Origin: Acrocarpospora macrocephala
GTDB taxonomy: Bacteria; Actinomycetota; Actinomycetes; Streptosporangiales; Streptosporangiaceae
Assembly (NCBI RefSeq): GCF_009687865.1
Contig: NZ_BLAE01000038.1
Location: 1-64,000 of the forward strand
Length of the DNA: 64,000 nucleotides
Direction: 5' to 3'
Below the pieces are notes generated by a model, which was given only the letters and a program-made list of their open reading frames with translations, made no database searches and was not told the origin of the DNA. How positions within the stretch are numbered: position 1 is the stretch's first letter; each line of letters starts with the position of its first letter. The position numbers and the translations under genes were made by a program. This document shows, one piece after another, positions 1 to 8,154 of this stretch.

Positions 1-318
1 GTCCTGGTCACCCGGCTGGCCGCCTGCTGGCGCAGCCGCACCCCCTACCAACTCCGCGATCTCGACGGCCGCCCCCTCACCGTGGAGGAGGCCAAGGCGA
101 TCTGCGCCGAGCGATACGCGGTCAGCGACGCCGACCGCGCCAAGAACCGGCCCAAACGCGCCAGCACACGGCTGAAACAGGGCACCAAACAGGGCACGAA
201 ACAGGGCACGAAACAGGGCACGAAACAGGGGACGAGCCGACGCGGTCAGGAGTCGCCACACGACGCTCCGGCAGCCGGCCCGTCCAGCAGCAAGGCTACC
301 CGCCACACGACGGCCTGA
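1..318 (+). CDS. C-terminal part of an unidentified protein with a KQGT-repeat tail (5' end outside window)
   Basis: Frame 1 is open from the first base to a TGA at 316-318, so this is the end of a gene that begins upstream. The visible 105 residues contain Trp/Arg-rich text (ACWRSRTPYQLRDLDGRP) followed by an acidic/basic helix-like stretch (EEAKAICAERYAVSDADRAK) and then five KQGT units and a Ser/Pro-rich end. The core vaguely resembles C-terminal tails of actinobacterial insertion-sequence transposases, but no catalytic motif is visible, so that is only a guess. An internal GTG at 82 could start a shorter ORF; continuity of the frame upstream argues against it. Confidence 0.4.
   Translation, partial: VLVTRLAACWRSRTPYQLRDLDGRPLTVEEAKAICAERYAVSDADRAKNRPKRASTRLKQGTKQGTKQGTKQGTKQGTSRRGQESPHDAPAAGPSSSKATRHTTA
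175..234 (+). repeat. Five tandem 12-bp units encoding KQGT
   Basis: Units begin with AAACAGGGCAC(C/G) at 175, 187, 199, 211 and 223; the last unit differs at one or two bases. The period is four codons, so copy-number changes keep the frame. The array lies inside the C-terminal tail of the partial gene at the window start and adds a lysine/glycine-rich flexible segment. It is too short-period and spacer-less to be a CRISPR array. Confidence 0.9.
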
Positions 319-602
319 CCGGCCCTCACCACCCCCAACCGACAGCGCGAACGCCGTGACACCCAGTCCCGGCGTCGACCCCGCCTACCCTGATCCTTCA
401 AAGCTTGATCGGCTTGACTTCCGTTAGGAACTCAAAACCTGGCCTTGATTCACGACAAAACCGCAGGTCACACGCCCCGCAAAAAGATCTACCTACCCGC
501 CGCCATCCGAAGAGCCAGCCGCCATGGCCCCATCTGGAGCAGGACACCAACCCGCGGACCCTCAACCCGGCGAAGAACGACCGGTGCAAGATCCGGACCG
601 CT

Positions 603-1157
603 TCAGCTCCATCGATCCTCGCGATCATGCGCGGCTACGCGATCGGCGCGCTGGGCCTGATCAGCCGAAGGCAGGCGCGATAGCCACTCCCGAGCCTGGG
701 CAAGGTGGGTGTCGGTGAGGCCGAATCTGGGGTCGACGTGGATCAGGAGGAAGTCGCCGACTCCGGGGTGGCTGCTGAGATATTCCTGGTCAGCGGCATC
801 GAGCATGTCATCGAACCAGACGAACGGCCTGCGCCGCACGTAGGCGGCGACGGATCCGGTCTTGAAATGCTCTCCGCCGGACGAGGACAGATAGTCGCCG
901 ATGGGGATGACCGGCAGGCGGGGCAGCCCGATGCGCGGGCTGATCTCGTCGTTGGCCTGTTCCTCCCACGTGGTGGCCCACACCAGCTCGGCGCCGCACT
1001 CGCGGGCCATGGTGAGCAGTTGCGGGCCGTGGCGTGGGTCGAGCAAGATCTTGTACGGCTCGCCGTCCACGATGCCGGTATAGCGCCGCCACGCGAGCGA
1101 CGAACGGCGTGACGGGTTGAGCACGCCGTCCACGTCGAGCAGCACCATCGGTGTCAT
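603..1157 (-). CDS. HAD-superfamily protein (HAD_SAK-like)
   Basis: A 184-residue protein with the HAD motif I signature near the N terminus (LLDVDGVLNP, first Asp at residue 8). Downstream, a WATTWEEQAN segment occupies the motif II region and FVWFDDMLD the motif IV acidic pair. The family is the small HAD domain group found beside RNA-repair and nucleotide-related proteins (known family context); substrate is unknown. Its ATG overlaps the 3' end of the upstream phosphoribosyltransferase-like gene by four bases (ATGA), so the two are translationally coupled and probably act together. The C-terminal 15 residues are charged and probably disordered. No signal peptide is seen, so it is cytoplasmic. 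Phosphatase or phosphotransferase activity is an inference from motif I only. Confidence 0.7.
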   Translation of the reverse strand: MTPMVLLDVDGVLNPSRRSSLAWRRYTGIVDGEPYKILLDPRHGPQLLTMARECGAELVWATTWEEQANDEISPRIGLPRLPVIPIGDYLSSSGGEHFKTGSVAAYVRRRPFVWFDDMLDAADQEYLSSHPGVGDFLLIHVDPRFGLTDTHLAQAREWLSRLPSADQAQRADRVAAHDREDRWS

Positions 1158-2041
1158 GGTGATCCTTTGCGGAGTTCGAGAGCGAGTGTCCGCAGCCAGG
1201 GCTGAGCGAAGGCGGGTTCGGTGGCCAGGTGGCGCGCTATCGCCGTCCGGGTCGGATGGCTTCGGCCCTGCTCAACATAGGCGACGGCCTCGGCCAGCGC
1301 GTGGGCGACCTTCTCGCTGCGCCGAGGTGCGGTGACGGTTTCGTCAGCCCAGAGGGTACGTCGGAAGGACGGGGCGATCTTCTCCTGGGAGTTGCCGAGG
1401 TAGTCCCACAGAGTGCCGGGGATGGACACGTTGGTGATGGCGCTGCGGGGCAGTTCATCGGTCCAGTCGGCGTCCTGCCACCAGCGCCAAGTGCTGGGGC
1501 TGGTCTTCTTGCGTGCGGTGATGCCCAGAAAGCGCAGCTTCAGCCGGATGACATCCCATGTCTCGTGTTCGTCGGCGATCCAGTCGCGTAGGAAACCGTA
1601 CAAATGGGTGAAGGTGTGGCCCCCGTAGACCAGGTCGGCGAAGACGATCGGGCGCGCACGGCGGGCCAGGCCGTACGGGCTGATGCCCATCGCCTCCAGG
1701 TTGATCCGCAACTGTCGGACCTCGTGGACGAGCAGCGGTGCCTCGAACCGGTAGGAGAACGGCAGCAGGCAGACCCGGTCCGAGCGTGAGGTGCCGGACA
1801 GCGCGCCGGAGAGCACGTCAAAGATGCTGTCGGCGGAGCGGCCGACGAAGTACAGGTCGCCATCGCCGCTGCGGGCCAGGACCTTGGCCGCGCACTCGAT
1901 CAACGGCTCCAGAAAGCCCAGCGCGACTTCTTGGCCATCCAGGAGCGTGCCGAGCTGGTCACGGCGTACCAGATCCCACCGGAACGGCCGGTACGGGGTC
2001 GTCACGGAACCATGGTTACGGAACCTGCCAGTCCGAAGCAT
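1154..2041 (-). CDS. Phosphoribosyltransferase-like protein, partner of the HAD protein
   Basis: A 295-residue protein. Residues around 140-152 read VFADLVYGGHTFTHL, which matches the PRPP-binding pattern of type I phosphoribosyltransferases (hydrophobic strand, acidic residue, Gly-Gly-x-Thr), although only one of the usual two acidic residues is present. An earlier YFVGRSADS segment could be the pyrophosphate loop. The remaining C-terminal half (WRWWQDADWTDELP and a run of basic helices) is not recognised. The start could be ATG 2041 or an in-frame GTG at 2005, which gives a more typical N terminus. It is the first gene of a two-gene operon with the HAD protein, overlapping it by four bases. 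The pairing resembles PRTase/HAD modules in actinobacterial stress or nucleotide-modification islands; the actual reaction is unknown. Confidence 0.55.
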   Translation of the reverse strand: MLRTGRFRNHGSVTTPYRPFRWDLVRRDQLGTLLDGQEVALGFLEPLIECAAKVLARSGDGDLYFVGRSADSIFDVLSGALSGTSRSDRVCLLPFSYRFEAPLLVHEVRQLRINLEAMGISPYGLARRARPIVFADLVYGGHTFTHLYGFLRDWIADEHETWDVIRLKLRFLGITARKKTSPSTWRWWQDADWTDELPRSAITNVSIPGTLWDYLGNSQEKIAPSFRRTLWADETVTAPRRSEKVAHALAEAVAYVEQGRSHPTRTAIARHLATEPAFAQPWLRTLALELRKGSP

Positions 2042-2189
2042 CCGGTTTCTCCACCGGATCGTCGCGGCCTCCTACCGGCGCAGGGACCGGTTCAGGACAT
2101 CCGTAACCTGCTATGGCACGATGACAAAAATAGTGTCCCAGTGGGGGCCTCATGAAGAGGCTCAAGCGAGCCGTAGGAGGCGACACGCC

Positions 2190-3308
2190 TTGAGTGGGGC
2201 CCTGCACGGGAGTGAGCCTGATCATCCCTCACGTGAGGCGGTCAGGGAACGCAAAGTCGTCAAACCAACTCCCTCCGAGCTTATGGAGGACACCGGGACC
2301 GGTCTGGACTACGGGATCCGGCCGGACCGCATGCCTGGCTACATCACCCCGATCGATCGCTTCTTCCTTCGCAGCCACGCACCAACTCCCCATCTGAACG
2401 CCGCGACATGGTCGCTCCGGATCGAAGGGAGTGGAGTACGCGAACCGATCACCTACACCTACGCCGATCTGTGGGAAATGCCGCTGGTCTCAATGATCCG
2501 CACAATCGAGTGCGCCGGTAACCGCCGCACGCTGTTCGGCGAGGAGCACGGACACAAGTTCAATGGCACCCAGTGGGGTCGCGGTGCGATCGGCACCGCG
2601 GAATGGACCGGCGTCCGGTTGCGCGACCTGCTCGAACCCGCGGGGATCACGCCGGATGCGTGCGACGTCATGCCCGAGTCACTCGACGAGATCCACGCCC
2701 GCCGGCCCATGCCGCTGGCCAAGGCACTCGCCGACGACACCCTGCTCGCGCTGGCCATGAACGGCGAGACGCTACCGCCCGATCACGGGTACCCGGCTCG
2801 GATCGTGGTCTCCGGCTGGCTCGGCGCGGCCAGCATCAAATGGGTGGGCCGGATCGAAGTCTCCGAACAACCCCTGCACGTTCCGTGGAACACCGAAGAC
2901 TACGTGCTGATCGGCCCGGACTACCCTCCGCAGGCGCCCTCACTAGGCATGCCGATCACCGCCCTACCGGTGGCGAGCCTGGTGGAACTGCCCTGGCCAG
3001 CCCAGCTGCGGCCGGTACCGCAAGTCATCCGGGGGCGTGCGTACGCGGGAGAGAACCGGGTCACGTCGGTCGAATACCGCATCGACGAGGGCTCCTGGCA
3101 GGAGGCGTCACTCGCTCCTCCGGAGATATCGGCGGCGTGGGTACGCTGGCAGTTCAGCTGGCATCCCGAGCCCGGCGATCACATCATCCGGGTACGCGCC
3201 ACTGACGACCAGGGCCAAACCCAGCCCGACACCGTCCCATGGAATGACCTCGGCTACCTCTATCACCCGGTGCTGTCCCACCCCATCCGAGTCGAATCCA
3301 TGCCTTGA
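2190..3308 (+). CDS. Sulfite oxidase-family molybdopterin oxidoreductase
   Basis: About 372 residues from a TTG at 2190, chosen because a full AGGAGG at 2175-2180 lies nine bases upstream; ATGs at 2121 and 2283 are alternatives. The molybdopterin domain is clear: IRTIECAGNRR with the Mo-ligand Cys at about residue 108, then GWLGAASIKWVGRIEVS and DYPPQAPS. The C-terminal third (VIRGRAYAGENRVTSVEYRID to the end) is the Mo-co dimerisation domain with an Ig-like fold. Length and order are those of cytoplasmic sulfite-oxidase-family enzymes that lack a heme domain. No Tat signal is present, so it is probably intracellular. Substrate (sulfite or an organic sulfoxide) cannot be read from sequence, and no cytochrome partner lies next to it. 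Confidence 0.88.
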   Translation: MSGALHGSEPDHPSREAVRERKVVKPTPSELMEDTGTGLDYGIRPDRMPGYITPIDRFFLRSHAPTPHLNAATWSLRIEGSGVREPITYTYADLWEMPLVSMIRTIECAGNRRTLFGEEHGHKFNGTQWGRGAIGTAEWTGVRLRDLLEPAGITPDACDVMPESLDEIHARRPMPLAKALADDTLLALAMNGETLPPDHGYPARIVVSGWLGAASIKWVGRIEVSEQPLHVPWNTEDYVLIGPDYPPQAPSLGMPITALPVASLVELPWPAQLRPVPQVIRGRAYAGENRVTSVEYRIDEGSWQEASLAPPEISAAWVRWQFSWHPEPGDHIIRVRATDDQGQTQPDTVPWNDLGYLYHPVLSHPIRVESMP

Positions 3309-4121
3309 GGCCGTAATAGGGCTCGGAGAACAAGCGAACGATAGCTGCCGCATACGCCAGATGTTGACCTGCGGGTTTGCTGCGGAACGGCCGATAGAGG
3401 TTCGGCGAGGGCGCGGGGGATGGGGTCGACCAGTTGGGTGCCGATCACGATCAGGGAGAGTGGGAGTCTCCCGAGGTGCCTCTCGCGTTGGTTTGAATGA
3501 TCACGAGGTTCGTGCTTGTGATGGCAGTGTTGGTACGCCGCGACCTGTCCAAGGACGTTGAGTTTGTTGGCTCTTCGTCATGAGGACCTTCTCTGGATCA
3601 TGGCGCACCTTAAAGTCCTGCTGAGACGAGACGTGGGCCGGCCGCCCGCAGGCGAGGCATCCGGGTGGTACGCGGATCAAGCGCCTACATCCTCGATACA
3701 AAAGTGTGATTAACATCACAGGTCGTAGATCGATTCACCGGACCATCGCGGAGTGTTATACATAATAACTTAAAGTGATGTCGAAATGTGTCTAATTGTT
3801 ACGAACATCGACATTTTGCTTCCCGCCTTCAAGCGGAATAAACGTCGATTCGACGGGAAGGGTGTCGGCCATGCCTATTGGATCGCGGCTAATTCGGAGT
3901 TCCCGGCGCCCCGATCCATCGCAGAGGTCGTAGCTTTCTTCTCAAAGGATTGTCACGGCGGGGACGGATTGGCCTCCTGCTGCCGCTGTGATAGATCTTC
4001 CTTGTGAGGATTTCGATCAGCGGATTGGCGATCCCAAGTTCGACCTTCAGCGTAGAAGGCGGGAAACGATGATCGTTAATAATGGAGTCAATGATCCGGC
4101 TTACTCCTGCCGGGGACTCTA
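3309..4121. other. Intergenic stretch with an unusually AT-rich core, no convincing gene
   Basis: No ORF here shows conserved motifs or actinobacterial codon use. From about 3690 to 3850 base composition drops sharply (for example TTATACATAATAACTTAAAG near 3757), against a GC-rich background. This may be a promoter-rich region or a scar of transferred DNA. A 73-codon frame at 3786-4007 is open but has no ribosome binding site and looks fortuitous. Confidence 0.5.
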
Positions 4122-4892
4122 ATGTCGGGGAGTCGGAGAAGGCGGACCAGGTCAGCGCTTGAAAGGACGCCCGCTGCCAAATCCGGGCAACGGAATGCGA
4201 GGCCTGCACAGCACGCTGCCGCTGCCAGGTGGCAGAGGCTCTGGCCAAGGGCGATCGGCACCACGGGGCGGAGGGTGGGCCTCGTCTTAGGCCTCGGGGG
4301 CACCGGACTCGGATCCGTGATGATCCTCAAGGGCTATGCCCTGCCAAGCGCAGCTGGAGTTCTCGGCTTCATCGCCTCTCTTCCTGTTCTCGTTCTCGTG
4401 ATCCTGGCGCTGGCAGCCTTAGTGTCGAGCCGCGAAGGCGACACGTTTCGGAGGCGGGTCTATCTAATGGAGACCTTCCTAATGCTGCTGACTGGTCGTT
4501 CGCGGGGCACAACCAAGCTCCCCGATGAGATGGCGGTAGACAGCGAGACCGGGGCGCAATCTTCCTCAGCGATTCCCTCTGGGAGATCGGAAGAAGCCCT
4601 GCGCGCGAAGCTCCTGGATGCCGAAGCCAAGGTCAAGGACATCGAAGCGGTGCTGAAGATCTATCGGACCGCGCTTCAGCTTGCTGTCGTCCAGTGGGGG
4701 GCTTCCAGTGCGGAGTCCGGGAAGCTAGCAGCAGCATTCGCGGGTGAGATAGAGCAAAAGATCAAAGATATGGCGCCAGATCACGCGGAGCTCAGGTCGA
4801 GTAGTAAGGCCCGCAGGAGACGAGGTGGACGAGCGCTGGCTTCAGAGAGGCCAGAGGGAGGTGGTTCCGCAATAAGCGCAGCGCAGCCCTGA
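4122..4892 (+). CDS. Hypothetical membrane protein with coiled-coil C-terminal half
   Basis: A 256-residue protein. Residues 1-45 are Arg/Ala-rich and cytoplasmic-looking. Two hydrophobic segments follow (VGLVLGLGGTGLGSVMIL and VLGFIASLPVLVLVILALAAL), then a basic loop and, from about residue 148, a predicted helix rich in Glu/Lys/Ala (EEALRAKLLDAEAKVKDIEA) that should form a coiled coil. The tail is basic and low-complexity. I do not recognise a family. No strong ribosome binding site precedes ATG 4122, so the start is uncertain. It has no obvious operon partner; the next gene is convergent. Confidence 0.5.
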   Translation: MSGSRRRRTRSALERTPAAKSGQRNARPAQHAAAARWQRLWPRAIGTTGRRVGLVLGLGGTGLGSVMILKGYALPSAAGVLGFIASLPVLVLVILALAALVSSREGDTFRRRVYLMETFLMLLTGRSRGTTKLPDEMAVDSETGAQSSSAIPSGRSEEALRAKLLDAEAKVKDIEAVLKIYRTALQLAVVQWGASSAESGKLAAAFAGEIEQKIKDMAPDHAELRSSSKARRRRGGRALASERPEGGGSAISAAQP

Positions 4893-5025
4893 TGCTGGTC
4901 TTGAAGTCCTGGCAACACGCAACTCCGCCGTACTTCGCTGAACGGCCCAGGTCGAGTGGGGGACCTTTGCCGGCGAAAAAGCGAAGCCGACCATGAGCAG
5001 GTCGGCCGTCGCGGACGCGGATCGC

Positions 5026-5736
5026 TCACCAGGCGAGCCAGAGTTCCTGCCAGGTCTTGTCATCTGGGAGATCGGTCTCCGGCAAGTTATGCGCGTGCTG
5101 GAATTTCCGCAGCGCCCGGCGGGTGTTCGGCCCGAAGTCCCCGTCGGCGCCGTCGGGACCGACGCTGAAGCCGTGCTGGATCAGCAGTTCCTGCACGCTG
5201 CGCACATCCAGTTCGCCGATGATTCCCGCAGTCGCCGAATTCGGGAAGGACGGGACACGGGACGGCGAAGATGTGCCGTTGTAGGCGGGCCTGCCGTACC
5301 CGACGACGTGGCGCAGGTTGCGCGAGCGGCGCGCCACGACGTTTGACGTGTTGCCTTCGATCGTCTGGATCGTCGTGCCGGAGCGTACCTTCTCCACCAC
5401 GCCGACGTGCTGGATCCCCGGCTCGGAGTCGGGAAAGTCGAAGAACACCACGTCTCCCGCGCGAATGCCGGTGGCTCCCTTGTGCCAGCGTTCGTTCTCC
5501 TTGAACCAGTTGGCATGGGAGGGCGTGAAGGCGAAATCGCCCACGATCTTGAGCATGTCCGTGCCGCCCGCCAGGAGCGCGCACTCGGCGAGGAACATGT
5601 CACACCATTTGGCTCCGCTGAATATGGGGGTACGGTGGCGGATGCCGTACCGGCGGCCGAAAAGGGACTGGCTGCGCCCCTCTCGGTAGCCTTCGAAAGC
5701 GGCCATTATCTTGAGCAGGTCGCTGGCCTTAGGCAT
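5026..5736 (-). CDS. CHAP-domain peptidoglycan hydrolase with C-terminal peptidoglycan-binding domain
   Basis: A 236-residue protein from ATG 5736, preceded by GGGAGG at nine bases; a longer frame to 5847 lacks support. Residues 30-155 form a CHAP (NlpC/P60-like) domain with the nucleophile Cys45 in AKWCDMFLAE and the general base His110 in IQHVGVVEKV; GDVVFFDFPD is the typical strand before it. Residues about 165-236 are a peptidoglycan-binding domain 1 repeat (SVQELLIQHGFSVGPDG, GDFGPNTRRALRKFQ). The family cleaves peptidoglycan amide bonds. No signal peptide is visible, so export would need another route such as lysis or type VII-like secretion; a phage-endolysin origin is possible. Its start overlaps the stop of the small acidic ORF upstream, which implies coupling. 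Confidence 0.85.
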   Translation of the reverse strand: MPKASDLLKIMAAFEGYREGRSQSLFGRRYGIRHRTPIFSGAKWCDMFLAECALLAGGTDMLKIVGDFAFTPSHANWFKENERWHKGATGIRAGDVVFFDFPDSEPGIQHVGVVEKVRSGTTIQTIEGNTSNVVARRSRNLRHVVGYGRPAYNGTSSPSRVPSFPNSATAGIIGELDVRSVQELLIQHGFSVGPDGADGDFGPNTRRALRKFQHAHNLPETDLPDDKTWQELWLAW

Positions 5737-5866
5737 CGGTGGCCACCTCCCGGTCGATCGCGTCGTAGTCGGGGGCCTCCAGCGGCAGGTCCGGATCGTC
5801 CGGCTGGGGCGCGCCGTCCCCGGGTTCTGAGGGGAGGATCGGATCATCCTCGGGGGAACTTGTCAT
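5729..5866 (-). CDS. Small acidic 45-residue protein coupled to the CHAP hydrolase
   Basis: ATG at 5866 opens a 45-codon frame ending at TAA 5731-5729, inside the start region of the CHAP gene (its ATG is 5736-5734). The product is rich in Asp, Glu and Pro (begins MTSSPEDDPILPSEPGDG) and carries a strong negative charge. The ribosome binding site of the CHAP gene lies within this frame, so translation of the two is probably linked. The upstream ribosome binding site is weak. It may be a leader that controls CHAP translation, or a small disordered partner or inhibitor of the basic hydrolase; both are inference. Confidence 0.45.
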   Translation of the reverse strand: MTSSPEDDPILPSEPGDGAPQPDDPDLPLEAPDYDAIDREVATDA

Positions 5867-6082
5867 ACTTCACGATGGCGTTCACGATTTTGTCCGCGCA
5901 TGAGTAGACCCGTACTCATTTCCGGACCCACGGGAGGCCCGTGAATGCCTGGTGAGATGTTCCCGCCATTTGGCGGGTGGTTTCCGCCGCGTGGCGCTCG
6001 ATCGGGGCGCGGGGCCGGATCACGATGCTGGTAGGCGGTGATGTCAGCCGCGCGTAACACCATCGACATCCAGGAGCCGATC

Positions 6083-7045
6083 ATGACCGTACCCACCCCG
6101 CCGCCGTTCGACCCGGAGCTGGCGGCGGCGCTGACCGTGATGGCGGATTTCATACCGCCGTCGCTGACGATGGAGACGCTGCCCGCGCTGCGCGATGCGT
6201 CGTTCATGCCGGAGGAGGACTTCACCCGCGGCGGCGCGATCGACGTCACGGAGCTGACCGTCCCCGGTCCGGCGGGCGAGCCCGACATCTCGCTGCTCGT
6301 CCTGCGCCCGGCGGGGGAGACGGGGCCGGTGCCCGCGCTCTACAACATCCACGGCGGCGGCATGATCATGGGCACCAACCGGCTGATCCCCACCGAGATG
6401 CTCGACATGGTCGTGGAGCTGAAGCTGGCGGTCGTCTCGGTGGAGTACCGGCTCGCGCCCGAGCACCCGCACCCCGCGCCGGTCGAGGACTGCTACGCGG
6501 GCCTGGTCTGGACGGCCAAGCACGCCGACGAGATCGGTGTCGACCCCGGGCGGATCGTCGTCGCGGGCGCGAGCGCGGGCGGCGGGCTCGCGGCGGCCGT
6601 CGCGCTGCTGGCACGCGACCGGGGCGGCCCCGCCCTGATCGGCCAGCTGCTGATCTGCCCGATGCTCGACGACAGGAACGACACCGTGTCCAGCCACCAG
6701 ATGGCGGGCCTGGGCGTCTGGGACAGAACCTCGAACGACACCGGCTGGACCGCGCTGCTCGGTGATCGGCGCGGCGGCCCCGACGTCTCCCCGTACGCCG
6801 CGCCCGCGCGGGCCACCGACCTGTCCGGCCTGCCGCCCACCTTCGTCGACGTCGGCTCGGCCGAGACCTTCCGGGACGAGGACGTCGCGTACGCCACCGG
6901 CATCTGGCAGTCGGGCGGCGTGGCCGAACTGCACGTGTGGCCCGGCGGGTTCCACGGGTTCGACATGATGGCGCCGCAGGCCGCGATCTCGCAGGAGGCG
7001 AAGGCGGCGCGGCTGAGGTGGCTGCGGCGGATCCTCGGCGCCTAG
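6083..7045 (+). CDS. Alpha/beta hydrolase of the HSL (GDXG) esterase family
   Basis: A 320-residue protein from ATG 6083, chosen for AGGAG just upstream (6072-6076); earlier in-frame starts at 6038 and 6041 lack a site. The oxyanion motif HGGG is at residues 90-93. The nucleophile elbow is GASAGG (Ser164), the acid is probably Glu261 or Asp265 in GSAETFRDEDVAY, and His291 lies in GGFHGFD. Together these define a hormone-sensitive-lipase-type carboxylesterase, which hydrolyses short-chain acyl esters. It is cytoplasmic. The next gene, a PucR-like regulator on the same strand 29 bases downstream, may be co-transcribed and control it. Confidence 0.9.
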   Translation: MTVPTPPPFDPELAAALTVMADFIPPSLTMETLPALRDASFMPEEDFTRGGAIDVTELTVPGPAGEPDISLLVLRPAGETGPVPALYNIHGGGMIMGTNRLIPTEMLDMVVELKLAVVSVEYRLAPEHPHPAPVEDCYAGLVWTAKHADEIGVDPGRIVVAGASAGGGLAAAVALLARDRGGPALIGQLLICPMLDDRNDTVSSHQMAGLGVWDRTSNDTGWTALLGDRRGGPDVSPYAAPARATDLSGLPPTFVDVGSAETFRDEDVAYATGIWQSGGVAELHVWPGGFHGFDMMAPQAAISQEAKAARLRWLRRILGA

Positions 7046-7074
7046 CCGCACCTGGCGGGCTGAGGCAGGATGGC

Positions 7075-8070
7075 ATGGTGAGAGAGCTTGCCGGCAGGCT
7101 GGCCGCGCTCGACCCGGACGCCAGCGCCGCGGTCCAGGTCATCGCCTACTTCGACCGCCTGGTGGCGACCAGGGCCGGGCTGGAGGCGATCGTCCGGGGG
7201 GCGGCGGTGCTGGCGGGCTGCCCGGCCCGCCTCATCGATCCCGATCACCGGGTGAACGTGCGCGTTCTGGGCGACGGGCGACGGGACGACGCCGCGGTGC
7301 CGCCCGATCCCGCCTGGCTGCACGCGCCGCTGGGGTACGAGCACGCCGTACTGTGGCTGGAGCGCCCCGGACCCGCCGGGGCGGTCGACCTGATGGTCCT
7401 CGAACGGGCCACCGGCGTCGCCCGCGACGCCCTGGAGCGCACCCGCGGCCGGGCCCCATCGGGCGGCGATCCCGCCTTGGTCGAACTCCTCCTCGACCCG
7501 GCCGCCACCGAGGCCGACCGCCTGCACGCGGCCCGCCGGCTCCGCCTCCCCGAGACCGGCGTCTGGGCCGTGGCCATCGCGGGCGTCCCACCCGTGATCG
7601 AACACGCCGGCACCCGCGGGCGCGTCGACGGCCGGCGAGCGGGAGTCGGGACAATCGGGCGGGTGGCCGATCTTCCCGCCTCCTGGATGGCGGCCAAGAC
7701 CGCGCTGCGGTTCGCGGCCGAAGGAGACGAGCAGGATCCGGGCCCAAGGGTGGTACGGGCCGACGAGCTGGGCGGCCTCATGGTCCTGGCCGCCGCGGTG
7801 GGCACCGACAGCGAGCCGGCGCCCGACGTCCGGGCTCTCGACCACGCGGGCACCGCGGCACCCTGGATGCTGGCCACCCTGTACGCCGCCGCGTCGGAAC
7901 CAAGCCTGCGCACGGCCGCCACCGCCCTGACCCTGCACCACTCGACTCTCCAGGATCGCCTCACCCGAGCGGAGCACCTACTCGGCTGGAACGTCCGCGA
8001 CCCGCAGGGCCGCCTCCGCCTCCAACTCGCGTTCGCCCTGAGACGCCTGCACCGGCATCCCCCTGCGTGA
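7075..8070 (+). CDS. PucR/CdaR-type helix-turn-helix regulator
   Basis: A 331-residue protein starting at ATG 7075 (GTG 7078 is equally possible). The last 70 residues (LRTAATALTLHHSTLQDRLTRAEHLLGWNV) are the PucR C-terminal helix-turn-helix, the DNA-binding domain of purine-catabolism-type activators. The N-terminal 250 residues form a variable sensor region rich in Ala/Arg with no motif I can name (a CdaR/GGDEF-like fold is usual in the family). It follows the esterase gene by 29 bases on the same strand and may sense the product or substrate of that esterase; this is inferred from position. Confidence 0.75.
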   Translation: MVRELAGRLAALDPDASAAVQVIAYFDRLVATRAGLEAIVRGAAVLAGCPARLIDPDHRVNVRVLGDGRRDDAAVPPDPAWLHAPLGYEHAVLWLERPGPAGAVDLMVLERATGVARDALERTRGRAPSGGDPALVELLLDPAATEADRLHAARRLRLPETGVWAVAIAGVPPVIEHAGTRGRVDGRRAGVGTIGRVADLPASWMAAKTALRFAAEGDEQDPGPRVVRADELGGLMVLAAAVGTDSEPAPDVRALDHAGTAAPWMLATLYAAASEPSLRTAATALTLHHSTLQDRLTRAEHLLGWNVRDPQGRLRLQLAFALRRLHRHPPA

Positions 8071-8154
8071 CACCGAGCCGCCGCGTCACCATGATGGCGC
8101 TTGATCTCCGAGTGGCCGCCGGAGATGAGGATGGCCGTGCCTGGGAAGCGGATG

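Noticed and set aside
1791-2189. Long N-terminal extension of the sulfite-oxidase-family gene
   Set aside because: It overlaps the divergent gene at 1154-2041 and has no family similarity; an AGGAGG supports the start at 2190.
3786-4007. A 73-codon plus-strand ORF
   Set aside because: Lies in the AT-rich pocket, with no ribosome binding site and no conserved sequence; probably chance.
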